From positions 1-64,000 of the forward strand of contig CAMDAH010000004.1 of assembly GCA_945888625.1 (NCBI GenBank): 64,000 nucleotides of DNA, read 5' to 3'. The translations under genes and the position numbers were made by a program. This document shows positions 10,810 through 21,734 of the stretch, in pieces. The DNA comes from Chryseobacterium gleum. GTDB taxonomy: Bacteria > Bacteroidota > Bacteroidia > Flavobacteriales_D > Crocinitomicaceae. The first letter of the stretch is position 1. Each line of letters opens with the position of its first letter. The notes below the pieces were generated by a model. It saw only the letters and a list, made by a program, of their open reading frames with translations. It did no database searches and was not told the origin of the DNA.

Positions 10810-12186
10810 TTATTCGTTTTTTAGTTCTTTTTGTATTGTCAAGGCCAATTGTTTGGCTTGTTCTCGCAATTCATTTACAGCGGTGCTTTCCCATAATTCT
10901 CCCTTTAGTAAGGTTCCTAAAGCATAAAATCTTTTTATATTTCGATTATTTATGACTGTAAAATTGTTCACTGAAGCCCGAATTCCAAGAAATAGGGGGT
11001 CGGGCTCTATAAATTCATTATGAAATAAGTTGGCTAAAAGCCCATCGGTCATTTTTGTTACGTCTGATGCCGGTCCGGTGCAATTGATAATACTTGAAAT
11101 AGAAAGAGTGACTTCATTGTTTAAATGGGCGTCAAAATAAGTAAGGATAAATCCATCTTTACTCGCTTTTATTTCTTTGATCTTTCCTGCTTTTATGATT
11201 AAACGATTCTCGTCCAGCTCTTTGCTTATTTCTTGATATGAACTTAATGGAACACGGTGACGGGCAACACCCCATTTGTGGCGAAGATGCCGTAGAAAAA
11301 ATGATTTTTCATCGGTGGTAAAGCTTTGCCACAAAGATCCAGTTTTTGGTCGAAGGAAATTAACCAATGATTCTACTGTCTCACCATTTTTTTTAAGTTC
11401 TTTTCTAGCTTGATTAAATTGTGTTAACAATGCTGCTAGTCGCTCGGATAGATTTACATTAGTTAGAATTCCTTTATAGTTACCAATCTCATTACTATGC
11501 GGAAGAATGTTAAATCCATGTGGTGAAATACAGTGGATAGCGCCTTTTTTGTTATTTTTTCTCAACAATTGAACGGTGTCTACCATAGTAAGTCCCGTTC
11601 CTATAATGAGTATGGGCTTATCATTACTAATTAACGATGGATTAATCATCCAAGGATTTTGAAAATAATGCTTATTGGTGTAGGCCTCTTCGTTTCGAAG
11701 GGTGAGATTTTTTGGTTGTTCATTTCCCGTAGCCAAAACACAATAATTTGTTTTAAACGTTTTGTCCTTTGCTGTGATTGTAAAAACTTCCTTTGCATGT
11801 GCAATTGCTGTTACTTCCTCAGCAACTACCTGTATACTTTTGGGATATTGTTGCAGCAGCGAGCTCCAAATATGGCTTAAGTACTGACCGTAATAGGTTC
11901 GACTGACAAATGAATCGGCAAGTATTTCACGCTTTATTTTTTTGAATTGGCTTTGTTGGATTAGCCAATCCAAAAAATGATTTGGTTGGTCAGGTAGGGC
12001 GCTCATTTTGCCCGCTCTTACATTTAAAAGTAGCACATCATCAACAGGTTGGTAAGCAATTCCCGGACCTATTTGCGCTGTTTTGTTAAAGATAATTAAT
12101 TTTAGATTGGGACTGTTGCATAGTAAATGATAGGCTACAAGACAACCTGAAAATCCGCCTCCAACTATTCCAATAGTACGCTTCAT
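10810..12186 (-). CDS. FAD/NAD(P)-binding oxidoreductase-like protein
   Basis: A 458-residue protein of the FAD-NAD(P)-binding family (PF13454 type). It opens with a Rossmann dinucleotide motif IGIVGGGFSGCLVAYHLL (residues 5-22), followed by the GIAYQP segment typical of the family. A second nucleotide motif, ILIIGTGLTMVDTV, lies near residue 195-208, and INCTGPASD near 365. The reaction is not known for most members. It lies 24 bp behind the TPR protein gene and 19 bp before the BatA-like gene, all on the same strand, so it may be cotranscribed with the TPR gene. Confidence 0.75.
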   Translation of the reverse strand: MKRTIGIVGGGFSGCLVAYHLLCNSPNLKLIIFNKTAQIGPGIAYQPVDDVLLLNVRAGKMSALPDQPNHFLDWLIQQSQFKKIKREILADSFVSRTYYGQYLSHIWSSLLQQYPKSIQVVAEEVTAIAHAKEVFTITAKDKTFKTNYCVLATGNEQPKNLTLRNEEAYTNKHYFQNPWMINPSLISNDKPILIIGTGLTMVDTVQLLRKNNKKGAIHCISPHGFNILPHSNEIGNYKGILTNVNLSERLAALLTQFNQARKELKKNGETVESLVNFLRPKTGSLWQSFTTDEKSFFLRHLRHKWGVARHRVPLSSYQEISKELDENRLIIKAGKIKEIKASKDGFILTYFDAHLNNEVTLSISSIINCTGPASDVTKMTDGLLANLFHNEFIEPDPLFLGIRASVNNFTVINNRNIKRFYALGTLLKGELWESTAVNELREQAKQLALTIQKELKNE

Positions 12187-12210
12187 TCTAATCCAATGAC
12201 AAAAAGCAAC

Positions 12211-13338
12211 TTATTTAAGTGCTTCAAGGCGTTTTTTGTATTCGCTAGCTTTTTCGGCATTTCCCAACTTGGAATAAGTAGATCGAAGTATTTCTAAAAC
12301 CGCTTTTTCATTGGGTTTAGTTAAAATATACTTTTCTAACAAGGCCAAAGATCGGTATTGCATGGCGGTAGCTTTGGTAATTAGCACATCATAATTGGTA
12401 TCGTTTTCAGCTAATTGTCCTGCCTCCTTTTTTAATTGACCAGCCCAATTGAACAAATGAGCGCCTAATTGGTATTGCGCATCACTGTAATTTGAGTCAA
12501 TTTCTAAGGCCTTTGTTAAGGCTTTATCTGCTTTTTCATTTTCATTTAAGTCCATGTTGGCAGTCCCTAAAACGTAATACAATTGTTTATTGTTGGGCGC
12601 TAGAGCAAGCGCTTCATTAAGGTATTTCTCAGAACCAACGATATCGCCTTTTTGAAGGTAGATATTAATCATTGAGATTAAAACATCTACATTTTTAGGC
12701 ATCGCTTCATTTACTAAATTGCTAATTTCAATCGCCTTATCAAAGTTTTTTACGGATAGTAAACTATCAACTGCTCGGCTCAAGCAAAGTTGAGCGTTGA
12801 CTTCTGCATCTGGATAGGTTTCGTTGAGGAAACTTTTAACTTGCATAGCACCCAAAAATAAATTTGTGGCCATTTCGAAGTTTCTGTTGCTGAAAGATTG
12901 AATACCCATATTAAAATACAATTCACTTCGAGTTCCTAAAAAGATGTTGATGTCATTAACGTATTCTTTTTTCGGATCTTCAAGAACCTTATTAAATGAT
13001 TCTTTTGCTTTGCTTTCGTGCTCTTTTAGCAGCGTTTCATCGACTTTAATGTTTGACGTAGCCGCTTCCATCGCAGCAAGTTCGATTAAACCATAATAAA
13101 TTTCACCGCGATACATGTGCATTTTTGGCGATGTTGCCGTCTCGGAATTTACCGCCGCTAAATCGATAAAGTCTTTTGCTTTAAGTAATATTTTTTTCGA
13201 TGGCTCTACACCGCTCATCGGGTTGTATTTTTTCATCAACAAAGCTGCGTCGGTGACATTGGTTTTTTGTGCAAACGTGATTGAGCCTATTAAAAAAATA
13301 GCGGATATAGTTAAATAGAATGGGGATTTCATAAGCAT
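12211..13338 (-). CDS. Exported tetratricopeptide-repeat protein
   Basis: A 375-residue protein with a signal peptide (MKSPFYLTISAIFLIGSITFAQ, cleavage after AQ). The first ATG gives two extra residues; the ATG at 13332 may be the real start. The body is helical with several TPR units, clearest around residues 130-165, 200-235, 236-270 (PNNKQLYYVLGTANMDLNE) and 270-300 (KALEIDSNYSDAQYQLGA). TPR proteins are protein-interaction scaffolds; no enzyme motif is seen. It lies immediately downstream of gyrA (72 bp) on the same strand, a neighbourhood often seen in Bacteroidota. Confidence 0.8.
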   Translation of the reverse strand: MLMKSPFYLTISAIFLIGSITFAQKTNVTDAALLMKKYNPMSGVEPSKKILLKAKDFIDLAAVNSETATSPKMHMYRGEIYYGLIELAAMEAATSNIKVDETLLKEHESKAKESFNKVLEDPKKEYVNDINIFLGTRSELYFNMGIQSFSNRNFEMATNLFLGAMQVKSFLNETYPDAEVNAQLCLSRAVDSLLSVKNFDKAIEISNLVNEAMPKNVDVLISMINIYLQKGDIVGSEKYLNEALALAPNNKQLYYVLGTANMDLNENEKADKALTKALEIDSNYSDAQYQLGAHLFNWAGQLKKEAGQLAENDTNYDVLITKATAMQYRSLALLEKYILTKPNEKAVLEILRSTYSKLGNAEKASEYKKRLEALK

Positions 13339-13410
13339 AAATTTTACGTTGTAAAAGTATTAATTGAAAACTGAATTTTCAAGTACCATGCCAATAAAGT
13401 GACGCATCTA

Positions 13411-16032
13411 TTATTCATCGTCTTTGTTATCGTCTTCATTATTGTCCGCGAGATCATCGTCGAGACTGTCATCGATGATTTCAGTTTCATCCGCATCGTC
13501 CTCTAAAGGTTCTAATTCATCCAAGTTATCCGGTATCGGCAATGCTTCAATTAACTCATCTTCGTCGTCATCTTCCGTTCTAGGTACATTGGCAATTGCT
13601 GCAATTTCAGCGTTGTTTTTTAGATTGATTAATTTAACACCCTGTGCTGCCCGACCCATAGTTCTTATTGTATCAATGTGCATTCGAATAGTAACACCTG
13701 ATTTAGTAATGATCATTAAATCGTCCTCATCGCGCACATTTTGTATCGACAATAATTTACCTGTTTTCTCAGTAATATTCATTGTTTTTACGCCTTTTCC
13801 ACCCCGATTGGTAATTCGATAAACGGGTTCTTTATCCTCTGGATCATTAAGGTAAGTACGTTTCCCAAATCCTTTTTCCGAAACAACTAATATGGTAGAG
13901 AAAATGTCTTCTGCGCAAATCATTCCGATTACTTCATCACCTGCTTGGGTTAATGTGACGCCACGAACACCGGCCGCGTTTCGACCCATTGGCCTTACTT
14001 TAGCTTCATTAAATCGGATTGCTCTACCTGAACCGGTTGCTAAAACAATTTCATTTGCGCCATTCGTTAGTCTTGCCTCTAATAATTCGTCGTTGTCGCG
14101 AATAGTAATGGCATTAATACCATTGGATCGAGGACGTGAATAAGCATCTAATGACGTTTTTTTGATTACGCCAAGCTTTGAACACATGATAATAAAGTTA
14201 TTGCTTGTGTATTCTTTGTCTGTTAAATCCAACACTTTTACATAGGCTTTTACTTTATCGTCTTGCGGAATGTTAATTAAGTTTTGAATTGCTCGACCTT
14301 TTGCCAACTTATTGCCTTCAGGAATCTCGTAAACGCGCATCCAGAAGCATCGACCTTTTTCTGTAAAAATCAATAAATAGTTGTGATTGGTTGCTACGAA
14401 CAAGTGCTCCAAGAAATCTTTGTCGCGCGTGGTAGAACCTTTTGAGCCCATTCCTCCGCGATTTTGAACCTTATATTCGGCTAAATTTGTTCTTTTAATA
14501 TATCCTGCATGGGAAATGGTTACGACAACCTCTTCATCGGCTATTAAATCCTCCATCCGCATTTCACTAGCCGAATATTCAATCGATGATCTTCGTTCAT
14601 CACCATATTTCATACGCATATCGATTAATTCATCTTTAATGATTTGCATACGCCTTTCTTCACTGCCTAAAATATCCTTTAAATCGGCTATGAGTACCAT
14701 GAGCTCATTGAATTCTGTACGCAATTTATCCTGCTCTAAACCAGTTAAATGACGAAGACGCATATCGACAATTGCGCGGGTTTGGATTTCAGATAAACCA
14801 AAACGTTCGCTGAGTCGCTCGCGCGCATGGTCTGGACTATCCGATGTTTTAATGATTTCAATTACTTCATCGATATTGTCAGATGCAATAATTAATCCTT
14901 CCAATATGTGGGCTCGTTCCTCTGCTTTGCGTAATTCAAATGTTGTTCGTCTTACTACTACCTCGTGCCTAAATAAAATAAATTGGTCAATGATTTGTTT
15001 TAGGTTCAGTAATCGCGGTCGGCCGTCAACAAGACAGATGTTGTTTACAGAAAATGAGGTTTGAAGTGCAGTAAACTTATATAGCTTGTTAAGTACAACG
15101 TTCGCTATGGAGTCGCGTTTTATTTCAAAAACAATGCGCATTCCATTACGGTCGGATTCATCTCTTAAATCAGAAATTCCCTCAATTTTTTTATCGTTAA
15201 CTAAGTCGGCAATTTTTTTAATCATTTCCGCCTTGTTAACTTGGTAAGGAATCTCGGTCACAATAATTTGCTCTCGCCCATTAGTTTCTTCAATTTCCGC
15301 CTTTCCTCGTATAACAATTCGTCCACGCCCTGTTAAAAATGCATCGCGAACCCCTTCGTAACCATAGATTATGCCACCGGTTGGAAAATCAGGCGCTTTA
15401 ACGTAATTTAATAATTCTTCAATTTGCAACTCTTTATTGTCAATTACTGCAATAATTCCGTCAATTACTTCAGTGAGGTTGTGAGGCGCCATGTTTGTAG
15501 CCATTCCAACCGCAATACCAGAAGCACCATTAATCAATAAATTTGGAATTTTAGTTGGCAGTACTGTAGGTTCCTCCAAGCTATCGTCAAAGTTCGGACG
15601 AAAATCAACAGTCTCTTTTTCGAGATCGTCGAGCATCTCCTCTGTAATCTTTTTAAGTCTTGCCTCGGTGTATCGCATCGCTGCTGGACTATCGCCATCT
15701 ACCGATCCGAAATTTCCTTGGCCATCAACTAAAGGATAGCGGAGCGACCAGGGCTGCGCCATACGAACCATGGTGTCATAAACGGAACTGTCGCCGTGGG
15801 GGTGATATTTACCAAGCACTTCGCCAACTATCCTTGCTGATTTTTTATGCGCTTTATTGGAATAAACACCCAAGTCTTGCATGCCATACAATACCCTCCT
15901 GTGAACCGGTTTGAATCCGTCTCGAACATCGGGTAAGGCACGCGAAACAATAACAGACATCGAATAATCGATGTAAGCTGATTTCATTTCATCCTCAATG
16001 TTAATTCTTATAATTCTTTCTCCTTCTGCCAT
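13411..16032 (-). CDS. gyrA: DNA gyrase subunit A
   Basis: Subunit A of gyrase, which breaks and rejoins DNA to introduce negative supercoils together with GyrB. 873 residues. The catalytic tyrosine is Tyr121 in [10 protein letters not shown]. The quinolone-resistance region reads [11 protein letters not shown], with Ser82 and Asp86 at the key positions, the drug-susceptible type. The C-terminal beta-pinwheel carries a variant GyrA box QNRGGMG in place of QRRGGKG. The protein ends in a ~55-residue, very acidic tail rich in Asp and Glu. It is transcribed divergently from clpC, with a promoter box 46 nt before the ATG, and may be followed in the transcript by the TPR gene. Confidence 0.98.
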   Translation of the reverse strand: MAEGERIIRINIEDEMKSAYIDYSMSVIVSRALPDVRDGFKPVHRRVLYGMQDLGVYSNKAHKKSARIVGEVLGKYHPHGDSSVYDTMVRMAQPWSLRYPLVDGQGNFGSVDGDSPAAMRYTEARLKKITEEMLDDLEKETVDFRPNFDDSLEEPTVLPTKIPNLLINGASGIAVGMATNMAPHNLTEVIDGIIAVIDNKELQIEELLNYVKAPDFPTGGIIYGYEGVRDAFLTGRGRIVIRGKAEIEETNGREQIIVTEIPYQVNKAEMIKKIADLVNDKKIEGISDLRDESDRNGMRIVFEIKRDSIANVVLNKLYKFTALQTSFSVNNICLVDGRPRLLNLKQIIDQFILFRHEVVVRRTTFELRKAEERAHILEGLIIASDNIDEVIEIIKTSDSPDHARERLSERFGLSEIQTRAIVDMRLRHLTGLEQDKLRTEFNELMVLIADLKDILGSEERRMQIIKDELIDMRMKYGDERRSSIEYSASEMRMEDLIADEEVVVTISHAGYIKRTNLAEYKVQNRGGMGSKGSTTRDKDFLEHLFVATNHNYLLIFTEKGRCFWMRVYEIPEGNKLAKGRAIQNLINIPQDDKVKAYVKVLDLTDKEYTSNNFIIMCSKLGVIKKTSLDAYSRPRSNGINAITIRDNDELLEARLTNGANEIVLATGSGRAIRFNEAKVRPMGRNAAGVRGVTLTQAGDEVIGMICAEDIFSTILVVSEKGFGKRTYLNDPEDKEPVYRITNRGGKGVKTMNITEKTGKLLSIQNVRDEDDLMIITKSGVTIRMHIDTIRTMGRAAQGVKLINLKNNAEIAAIANVPRTEDDDEDELIEALPIPDNLDELEPLEDDADETEIIDDSLDDDLADNNEDDNKDDE

Positions 16033-16078
16033 AATTAGTTGAACTTTTTATTGCTTTCTTTTAAGTTTTAAATGCTAT

Positions 16079-16086
16079 CAAAAATA
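16079..16086 (-). promoter_or_regulatory. Promoter -7 box (TATTTTTG) for gyrA
   Basis: An exact TAnnTTTG match on the minus strand, 46 nt before the gyrA ATG in the gyrA/clpC divergent spacer. No clear -33 TTG. Confidence 0.35.
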
Positions 16087-16148
16087 AGCATTTTTGGCCT
16101 GGTTTCACTACTAAAATGAGATAATTACTAACAAATTTTGATGATAAA

Positions 16149-16177
16149 TTGTGTATAATTTTGCTAGTATAGCTTTG
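16149..16177 (+). promoter_or_regulatory. Promoter for clpC (TTG-N18-TAGCTTTG)
   Basis: TTG at 16149-16151 and TAGCTTTG at 16170-16177 are separated by 18 nt, matching the -33/-7 layout of Bacteroidota promoters. The -7 box ends 41 nt before the clpC ATG. A second, weaker box TAATTTTG lies at 16156-16163. Confidence 0.5.
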
Positions 16178-16218
16178 ATTTATCAGTACATTTGTTTTTA
16201 ACTTTTTTGAATTGGTTT

Positions 16219-18744
16219 ATGGAGGCTAAATTTTCGACTCGTGTGAAAGATTTGTTGCGTTTGAGCAGGGAGGAAGCAATTACATTGAAAAATGATTTTG
16301 TGAGTCCTGAACATTTGTTGTTGGGCCTATTTAAATTAAACGAAGGAATGGGTGTGAAAATTCTTAAGGAGTTTAATTTGGATTTTTTAGTACTAACCAC
16401 TGATTTAGTTCGGGTGTTAAAGAAAACGAAAGCGACTGCGAAAATTGACATGAATACTATTCCCTTCTTAAAGCAAACGGAAAATATAATTAAACAGTCA
16501 TACCTTGAGGCTAAACAGCTGAAGTCCTCGATTATCGGAACAGAACATATATTATTTACCATTTTACTTTATGAAGATTGTGCTGCGTGCCAGATATTAA
16601 ATAAGTACGGGGTGATTTATGATAATGCTAAAGATGAATATGAAACTATGAAAGAAGAACAAAAATTTCCCAAGTCCGAATTTCCAGGTAACAACGATGA
16701 CGATGAAAATTTCGATGCGTCTACAACGCGTAAAGCACCTGATTCAAAATCTAAAACGCCTGTACTGGATAACTTTGGTAGGGATTTGACCAAAATGGCA
16801 GAGGTCGGTAAATTAGACCCAATTGTAGGTCGTGAAAAGGAAATTGAACGGGTGAGTCAAATTCTTTCTAGAAGAAAGAAAAACAACCCTATTTTAATTG
16901 GTGAACCGGGCGTGGGTAAGAGTGCTATTGCAGAGGGTTTGGCACTGCGAATCGTTCAGCGAAAGGTTTCTAGGATACTATTTGGAAAGCGTGTAGTGTC
17001 TCTCGATTTAGCTTCGTTAGTCGCTGGTACAAAATACCGAGGTCAGTTTGAGGAAAGAATGAAGGCTGTGATGCAGGAGTTGGAAAAAAATCCGGACATT
17101 ATTTTGTTTATCGATGAAATACATACCATAATTGGTGCAGGTGGCGCAAGTGGTTCACTCGATGCATCAAACATGTTTAAACCAGCACTTGCCCGTGGTG
17201 AACTTCAAGCAATTGGAGCCACTACACTTGATGAATACCGACAGCATATTGAAAAAGATGGCGCACTGGAACGGAGGTTTCAAAAAGTAATTATTGAACC
17301 TACCTCCATCGATGAAACCATTCAAATTTTACAAAATATAAAAGAGCGCTACGAGGAACACCATTCCGTTGAATACACGGATGAGGCCATCAACGCATGT
17401 GTGAAATTGACGGAGCGTTACATCACGGATCGCCATTTACCTGATAAAGCAATTGATGCGCTCGATGAAGTTGGTTCGCGCGTTCACATTACAAACATAA
17501 ATGTGCCTCAAGCAATTTTAGCTATTGAAGATAAATTAGAGCAATTGAAAATTGAAAAAACAAATGTTATTTTGTCTCAGCAATATGAAAAGGCAGCGCA
17601 TGTAAGGGATACAGAGAAAATGCTACAAGATGAATTAGTGGTTGCTAAAAATGAATGGGAGGAACATTCTAAAAATAATAAAATCATTGTAACAGAGGAA
17701 AATGTTGCTGAGGTTGTTTCAATGATGTGTGGAATTCCAGTAAATAAGGTTTCACAAACCGAAACTGGGAAATTGGTGAACATGGGTGAAATCATCCGCG
17801 GAAAGGTTATTGGTCAGGAGGAGGCAGTTGAAAAGGTGGTAAAAGCAATTCAACGAAATAGGGCAGGATTAAAGGATCCCAATAAACCAATCGGTTCTTT
17901 TTTCTTTTTAGGTCCAACTGGTGTTGGAAAGACACAACTCGCTAAAGTACTTGCAAAGTATATCTTTGATACAGAGGATGCACTTATTCGCATTGACATG
18001 ACTGAATACATGGAAAAATTCTCCATTTCTAGACTCGTTGGTGCTCCTCCAGGTTATGTGGGTTACGAAGAAGGTGGTCAATTGACTGAAAAAGTAAGAA
18101 GGAAGCCGTATTCAATTATATTACTAGACGAAATTGAAAAAGCACATCCAGATGTTTTTAACTTACTTCTGCAAGTTTTAGATGACGGACATATGACGGA
18201 TGGTTTGGGTCGTAAGATTGATTTTAAGAATACCATTTTGATTATGACTTCCAATATTGGCGCACGACAATTACAAGATTTTGGAACGGGTGTTGGTTTT
18301 GGAACACGTTCTCAACTTGATTCCAAAGATGATAACTCGAAAGCAGTGATTCAAAATGCATTGCGTAAAGCGTTTTCTCCTGAATTTTTAAATCGTGTTG
18401 ATGATATGATTATGTTTAAGTCGCTGGGAAGAGCGGAGATTCACAAGATTATTGATTTGGAATTGAATTATTTGTACGATAGAATCAAGAACTTAGGCTA
18501 TTTTATTGAAATGTCTGAAAAAGCAAAAGATTTCATCGTAGATAAAGGTTATGATGAAAAATTTGGTGCTAGGCCGCTGAAACGCGCGATTCAAAAATAC
18601 ATCGAAGATCCTCTCGCAGAACAAATTATTAATACTCATCTTGCTGAGGGTGACACTATTCATTTAGATATTGAAACAGGTAAGGATGAGTTGACGCTTG
18701 TTATCAGTAAGCCTAAAGTACAAAAGAAGTCAACGAAAAAATAA
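16219..18744 (+). CDS. clpC: ClpC-type AAA+ unfoldase (ATP-dependent Clp protease subunit)
   Basis: Hsp100/Clp ATPase that unfolds proteins and feeds them to ClpP. The start at 16219 gives [20 protein letters not shown], the family-typical N-terminus; an upstream in-frame ATG at 16192 adds nine unlikely residues. Order: Clp N-domain repeats (~1-145), linker, first AAA+ domain with Walker A GEPGVGKS and Walker [13 protein letters not shown]-like middle segment ([18 protein letters not shown]), then second AAA+ domain with GPTGVGKT and [14 protein letters not shown], and a D2-small domain. 841 residues is the usual ClpC length. It is transcribed alone and ends in a strong terminator hairpin. 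Confidence 0.97.
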   Translation: MEAKFSTRVKDLLRLSREEAITLKNDFVSPEHLLLGLFKLNEGMGVKILKEFNLDFLVLTTDLVRVLKKTKATAKIDMNTIPFLKQTENIIKQSYLEAKQLKSSIIGTEHILFTILLYEDCAACQILNKYGVIYDNAKDEYETMKEEQKFPKSEFPGNNDDDENFDASTTRKAPDSKSKTPVLDNFGRDLTKMAEVGKLDPIVGREKEIERVSQILSRRKKNNPILIGEPGVGKSAIAEGLALRIVQRKVSRILFGKRVVSLDLASLVAGTKYRGQFEERMKAVMQELEKNPDIILFIDEIHTIIGAGGASGSLDASNMFKPALARGELQAIGATTLDEYRQHIEKDGALERRFQKVIIEPTSIDETIQILQNIKERYEEHHSVEYTDEAINACVKLTERYITDRHLPDKAIDALDEVGSRVHITNINVPQAILAIEDKLEQLKIEKTNVILSQQYEKAAHVRDTEKMLQDELVVAKNEWEEHSKNNKIIVTEENVAEVVSMMCGIPVNKVSQTETGKLVNMGEIIRGKVIGQEEAVEKVVKAIQRNRAGLKDPNKPIGSFFFLGPTGVGKTQLAKVLAKYIFDTEDALIRIDMTEYMEKFSISRLVGAPPGYVGYEEGGQLTEKVRRKPYSIILLDEIEKAHPDVFNLLLQVLDDGHMTDGLGRKIDFKNTILIMTSNIGARQLQDFGTGVGFGTRSQLDSKDDNSKAVIQNALRKAFSPEFLNRVDDMIMFKSLGRAEIHKIIDLELNYLYDRIKNLGYFIEMSEKAKDFIVDKGYDEKFGARPLKRAIQKYIEDPLAEQIINTHLAEGDTIHLDIETGKDELTLVISKPKVQKKSTKK

Positions 18745-18758
18745 TTAATGCGCTCAAC

Positions 18759-18789
18759 AAAAAAGCCAACTGAAAAGTTGGCTTTTTTT
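18759..18789. terminator. Bidirectional terminator between clpC and serine palmitoyltransferase genes
   Basis: AAAAAAGCCAAC (18759-18770), loop TGAAAA, then GTTGGCTTTTTTT (18777-18789). The stem is perfect with A- and T-runs on both sides, so it can stop both converging transcripts. Confidence 0.85.
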
Positions 18790-18839
18790 ATGCTTTTAAT
18801 TTTGGAAACTAGCAACTTAATTGCCAAAGCTCCTTCGTG

Positions 18840-20087
18840 CTAGAAAGCTGCTATCCGCTCTGACATGTATTCGCCAGCTTTTAGCTTTCCAACTATTTTA
18901 TTAAAACATTCAATGGTATAATTTACATCATCCAAGGTATGTACCGCAGTTGGTATTAACCTCAGGATAATCATTCCTTTCGGAACTACAGGATAAACAA
19001 CCATGGAACAAAATATATTATAGTTTTCGCGTAAATCTAAAATCAAATTTGTAGCCTCTGGAATGGAGCCATTCATATAAACCGGCGTTACACAACTGTT
19101 GGTATCGCCAAGTTCAAATCCTGATGCTCGAAGTCCTGATTGAAGTGCATTGGTGATTTCCCAAAGTTTATCTTTTAATTCCGGGCGAGTACGCATCAGC
19201 TCAAGGCGTTTAAGTGCCCCGATAACTAAGGTTACCGGAAGTGCTTTGGCAAATATCTGCGATCGCATGTTGTAGCGAAGGTATTCAACCACTTGTGCAT
19301 CACTGGAAATAAATCCGCCAATTAAAGCAAAGGATTTCGCAAACGTACCAAAGAATACATCAATACCATCTTGACAATTTTGTTCTTCCCCTGTACCCGC
19401 GCCAGTATTACCCAAAGTACCGACTCCGTGTGCATCGTCAACTAGTAACCTAAAATTATATTTTTCTTTTAGCGCTACAATTTCTTTTATCTTTCCTTGG
19501 TCACCTCGCATGCCAAATACACCTTCGGTTATCACTAGAATAGCACCGCCTGTTTCGTTGGCCAATTTGGTAGCACGAACAAGTTGTTTCTCACAATCCT
19601 CTAAATCATTGTGTTTAAAAACAAAACGCTTACCCATGTGTAAACGAACCCCATCGATTATGCAAGCGTGCGATTCAGCATCATAAACAATAACATCGTG
19701 GCGATCCACCAAACAATCAATTGTAGATAAAATGGCCTGGTATCCAAAATTACACAATATGGTGTCTTCTTTTCCTACGAATTCAGAAAGTTCCTTCTCC
19801 AATTGTTCGTGAGGATTACTATTTCCACTCATCATTCTTGCTCCCATTGGCATAGCAAATCCGAAGTTAGCAGCTGCATCTGCATCCGCTTTTCTAATTT
19901 CCGGATGGTTAGCTAAACCCAAATAGTTATTAAGCGACCAATTTAATTTTTCTTTTCCTCTAAAAACCATATGAGGACCAATATCACCCTCCAATTTAGG
20001 AAATGTAAAATAGCCATGTGATTCCTTCGCATGTTGTCCTAGCGGACCTCTATTGGCTTTTATTTTTTCAAATATATCAGCTGGCAT
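18840..20087 (-). CDS. spt: Serine palmitoyltransferase (alpha-oxoamine synthase family)
   Basis: A PLP enzyme of the alpha-oxoamine synthase family (relatives: KBL, BioF, HemA). The N-terminus with GYFTFPKLEGDIGP and the block LNWSLNNYLGLANHPEIRKAD is what I know from Bacteroidota serine palmitoyltransferases, which join serine and a fatty acyl-CoA in the first step of sphingolipid synthesis. The Schiff-base lysine is Lys251 in FGTFAKSF; His140 (DAESHACIIDG) stacks on PLP and Asp218 is in LLVDDAHGVG. 415 residues, cytosolic. A glycine C-acetyltransferase-like activity cannot be ruled out from sequence alone. It is transcribed towards clpC and shares a terminator with it. Confidence 0.85.
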   Translation of the reverse strand: MPADIFEKIKANRGPLGQHAKESHGYFTFPKLEGDIGPHMVFRGKEKLNWSLNNYLGLANHPEIRKADADAAANFGFAMPMGARMMSGNSNPHEQLEKELSEFVGKEDTILCNFGYQAILSTIDCLVDRHDVIVYDAESHACIIDGVRLHMGKRFVFKHNDLEDCEKQLVRATKLANETGGAILVITEGVFGMRGDQGKIKEIVALKEKYNFRLLVDDAHGVGTLGNTGAGTGEEQNCQDGIDVFFGTFAKSFALIGGFISSDAQVVEYLRYNMRSQIFAKALPVTLVIGALKRLELMRTRPELKDKLWEITNALQSGLRASGFELGDTNSCVTPVYMNGSIPEATNLILDLRENYNIFCSMVVYPVVPKGMIILRLIPTAVHTLDDVNYTIECFNKIVGKLKAGEYMSERIAAF

Positions 20088-20109
20088 AATGTATTTTTAT
20101 GTGGTGGAA

Positions 20110-20117
20110 CAAAATTA
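20110..20117 (-). promoter_or_regulatory. Promoter -7 box (TAATTTTG) for spt
   Basis: An exact TAnnTTTG match on the minus strand, 22 nt before the ATG of the serine palmitoyltransferase gene. Confidence 0.4.
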
Positions 20118-20209
20118 GCCATAAAAAGTTTTCGAAATCATTGAATATCACTCACTTATTAACAAACTTAGATAGAAAAAGTAAATATTGCTTTTACTAC
20201 ATCAGCAAA

Positions 20210-21661
20210 TCAATAATAAATTGCTCTTCTTACTTTACAAACGTATTTAGCTAATCGAATTACTTGTTTTGTGTAGCCAAATTCATTGTCGTACCATGCA
20301 TACAACACAACGTTCTTTCCGTTTTTGGATACAATTGTTGCATTGGAGTCATAAACTGAACAGCAAGTATTGCCTATTATATCTGATGACACAAGCTCAG
20401 GGTCTATGGAATAATATATTTGATTTACAAGATCGCCGTTCAGTGCAGCATTTTTTACTGCATTATTGAGTTCTTCTATAGATGTTTTTCTTTCTAATTG
20501 CAGACTTAGTATCGCTAACGATCCATTTGGAGTGGGAACTCGAACTGCATTCGCGGTTAATTTATCTTGTAAGTCAGGAATTACTTTCGTAACTGCGTTA
20601 CCAGCGCCGGTGGAGGTGATTACCATATTAACGGCTGCTGCTCTACCTCGCCGTGACTTTTTGTGCATGTTATCTAATAAATTTTGATCATTCGTGTAGG
20701 CATGAACGGTCTCAATGTGTCCAAGTTCAACACCAAACACATCATTTACTACTTTAAGTATTGGGGATATAGCATTAGTGGTGCAAGAGGCCGCAGAAAA
20801 AAGTTGTTCCTCTTCTAAATTAAGCGTTTGCTGGTTAATTCCAAATACGATATTTGGCATTTCTTTTCCTGGAGCAGTAAGTATTACTTTTTCGACACCA
20901 GGTGCCTTAAGGTGCCGAGATAATGTTTCTCTTGTGGTGAAAACACCTGTATTGTCAATCACCAATGCATTATTAATACCATATTTTGTGTAGTCAACAT
21001 CTTCGGGGTTAGCTGCGTTAATCATACTAACTATTTGACCATTGATAATTAAGGTTTTGTTTTCTAGGTCCTCGATTACGGTTCCTTTGAATGCGCCATG
21101 GACAGAATCATTTCGTAGCAGGGAGGCACGCTTAATTATGTCGGCATCGCTTGATCCTCGGGTAACAATAGCACGAAGTCGCAATTGTTGTCCTTTACCT
21201 GCTTGTCGTATTAATTCGCGCGCAGCAAGCCGGCCAATTCTTCCAAAACCATACAAGACCACGTCTCTAGGTTGAATTTCATGTGAAGAAGTTAGTTCAA
21301 ATCCGGTCAATTTTTTTTGAATGAAGGCTAATTTGGATTCATGCGTATCCGATTCGGACAACCATTCATTCGCTAGTTTACCGATATCTAATTTTGAAGG
21401 CTTTAAATTGAGTGATAAAATAATTTGAGCTAGCGCTGAGGTAGTAAAAACGTCAATTGGCTTGTTAACCACTTTTTCTGCATAACTGTGAAGATTCAGA
21501 ATTTCAGAAATGGTAGCATCAGTTAGGTGATGCCTAAAAACCACCAACTCTATTCCTTTTTCGTAAAGAAGTTCCCCAACGTATCGTTGTAGTTTTACAG
21601 CAGCTTTTTCTTGCTCAAGGTGTTTTACGAGTTCATTCTCATAATTTAATGCTTCATTCAT
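20210..21661 (-). CDS. gap: Glyceraldehyde-3-phosphate dehydrogenase, long form
   Basis: Oxidises and phosphorylates glyceraldehyde-3-phosphate to 1,3-bisphosphoglycerate in glycolysis, or the reverse. The NAD-binding motif GFGRIGR is at residues 138-144 and the catalytic Cys293 lies in SAASCTTNAISP. Motifs AYTNDQNLLDN, KSRRGRAAAVNM and WYDNEFGYTKQV follow in the usual order. At 483 residues it is about 150 longer than the standard enzyme. The extra part is an N-terminal, mostly helical extension of ~130 residues, a known long form in Bacteroidota. It sits between the sigma factor and spt genes, separated from the former by a terminator. Confidence 0.95.
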   Translation of the reverse strand: MNEALNYENELVKHLEQEKAAVKLQRYVGELLYEKGIELVVFRHHLTDATISEILNLHSYAEKVVNKPIDVFTTSALAQIILSLNLKPSKLDIGKLANEWLSESDTHESKLAFIQKKLTGFELTSSHEIQPRDVVLYGFGRIGRLAARELIRQAGKGQQLRLRAIVTRGSSDADIIKRASLLRNDSVHGAFKGTVIEDLENKTLIINGQIVSMINAANPEDVDYTKYGINNALVIDNTGVFTTRETLSRHLKAPGVEKVILTAPGKEMPNIVFGINQQTLNLEEEQLFSAASCTTNAISPILKVVNDVFGVELGHIETVHAYTNDQNLLDNMHKKSRRGRAAAVNMVITSTGAGNAVTKVIPDLQDKLTANAVRVPTPNGSLAILSLQLERKTSIEELNNAVKNAALNGDLVNQIYYSIDPELVSSDIIGNTCCSVYDSNATIVSKNGKNVVLYAWYDNEFGYTKQVIRLAKYVCKVRRAIYY

Positions 21662-21689
21662 TTACAGCGTGGGTTGAAAATTTTATGAC

Positions 21690-21725
21690 AAAAAAAAAGC
21701 TAGTGAGTTTCTTCACTAGCTTTTT
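21690..21725 (-). terminator. Terminator after rpoD
   Basis: GCTAGTGA (21699-21706), six-base loop, TCACTAGC (21713-21720), with an A-run on the left and TTTTT on the right. It follows the sigma factor gene on the minus strand, where the A-run becomes the U-tract. Confidence 0.8.
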
Positions 21726-21734
21726 GCTATAATT

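Noticed and set aside
13424..15914. Long open frames on the plus strand opposite gyrA
   Set aside because: They are Ser/Ile-rich mirror frames of a conserved gene; gyrA is certain.
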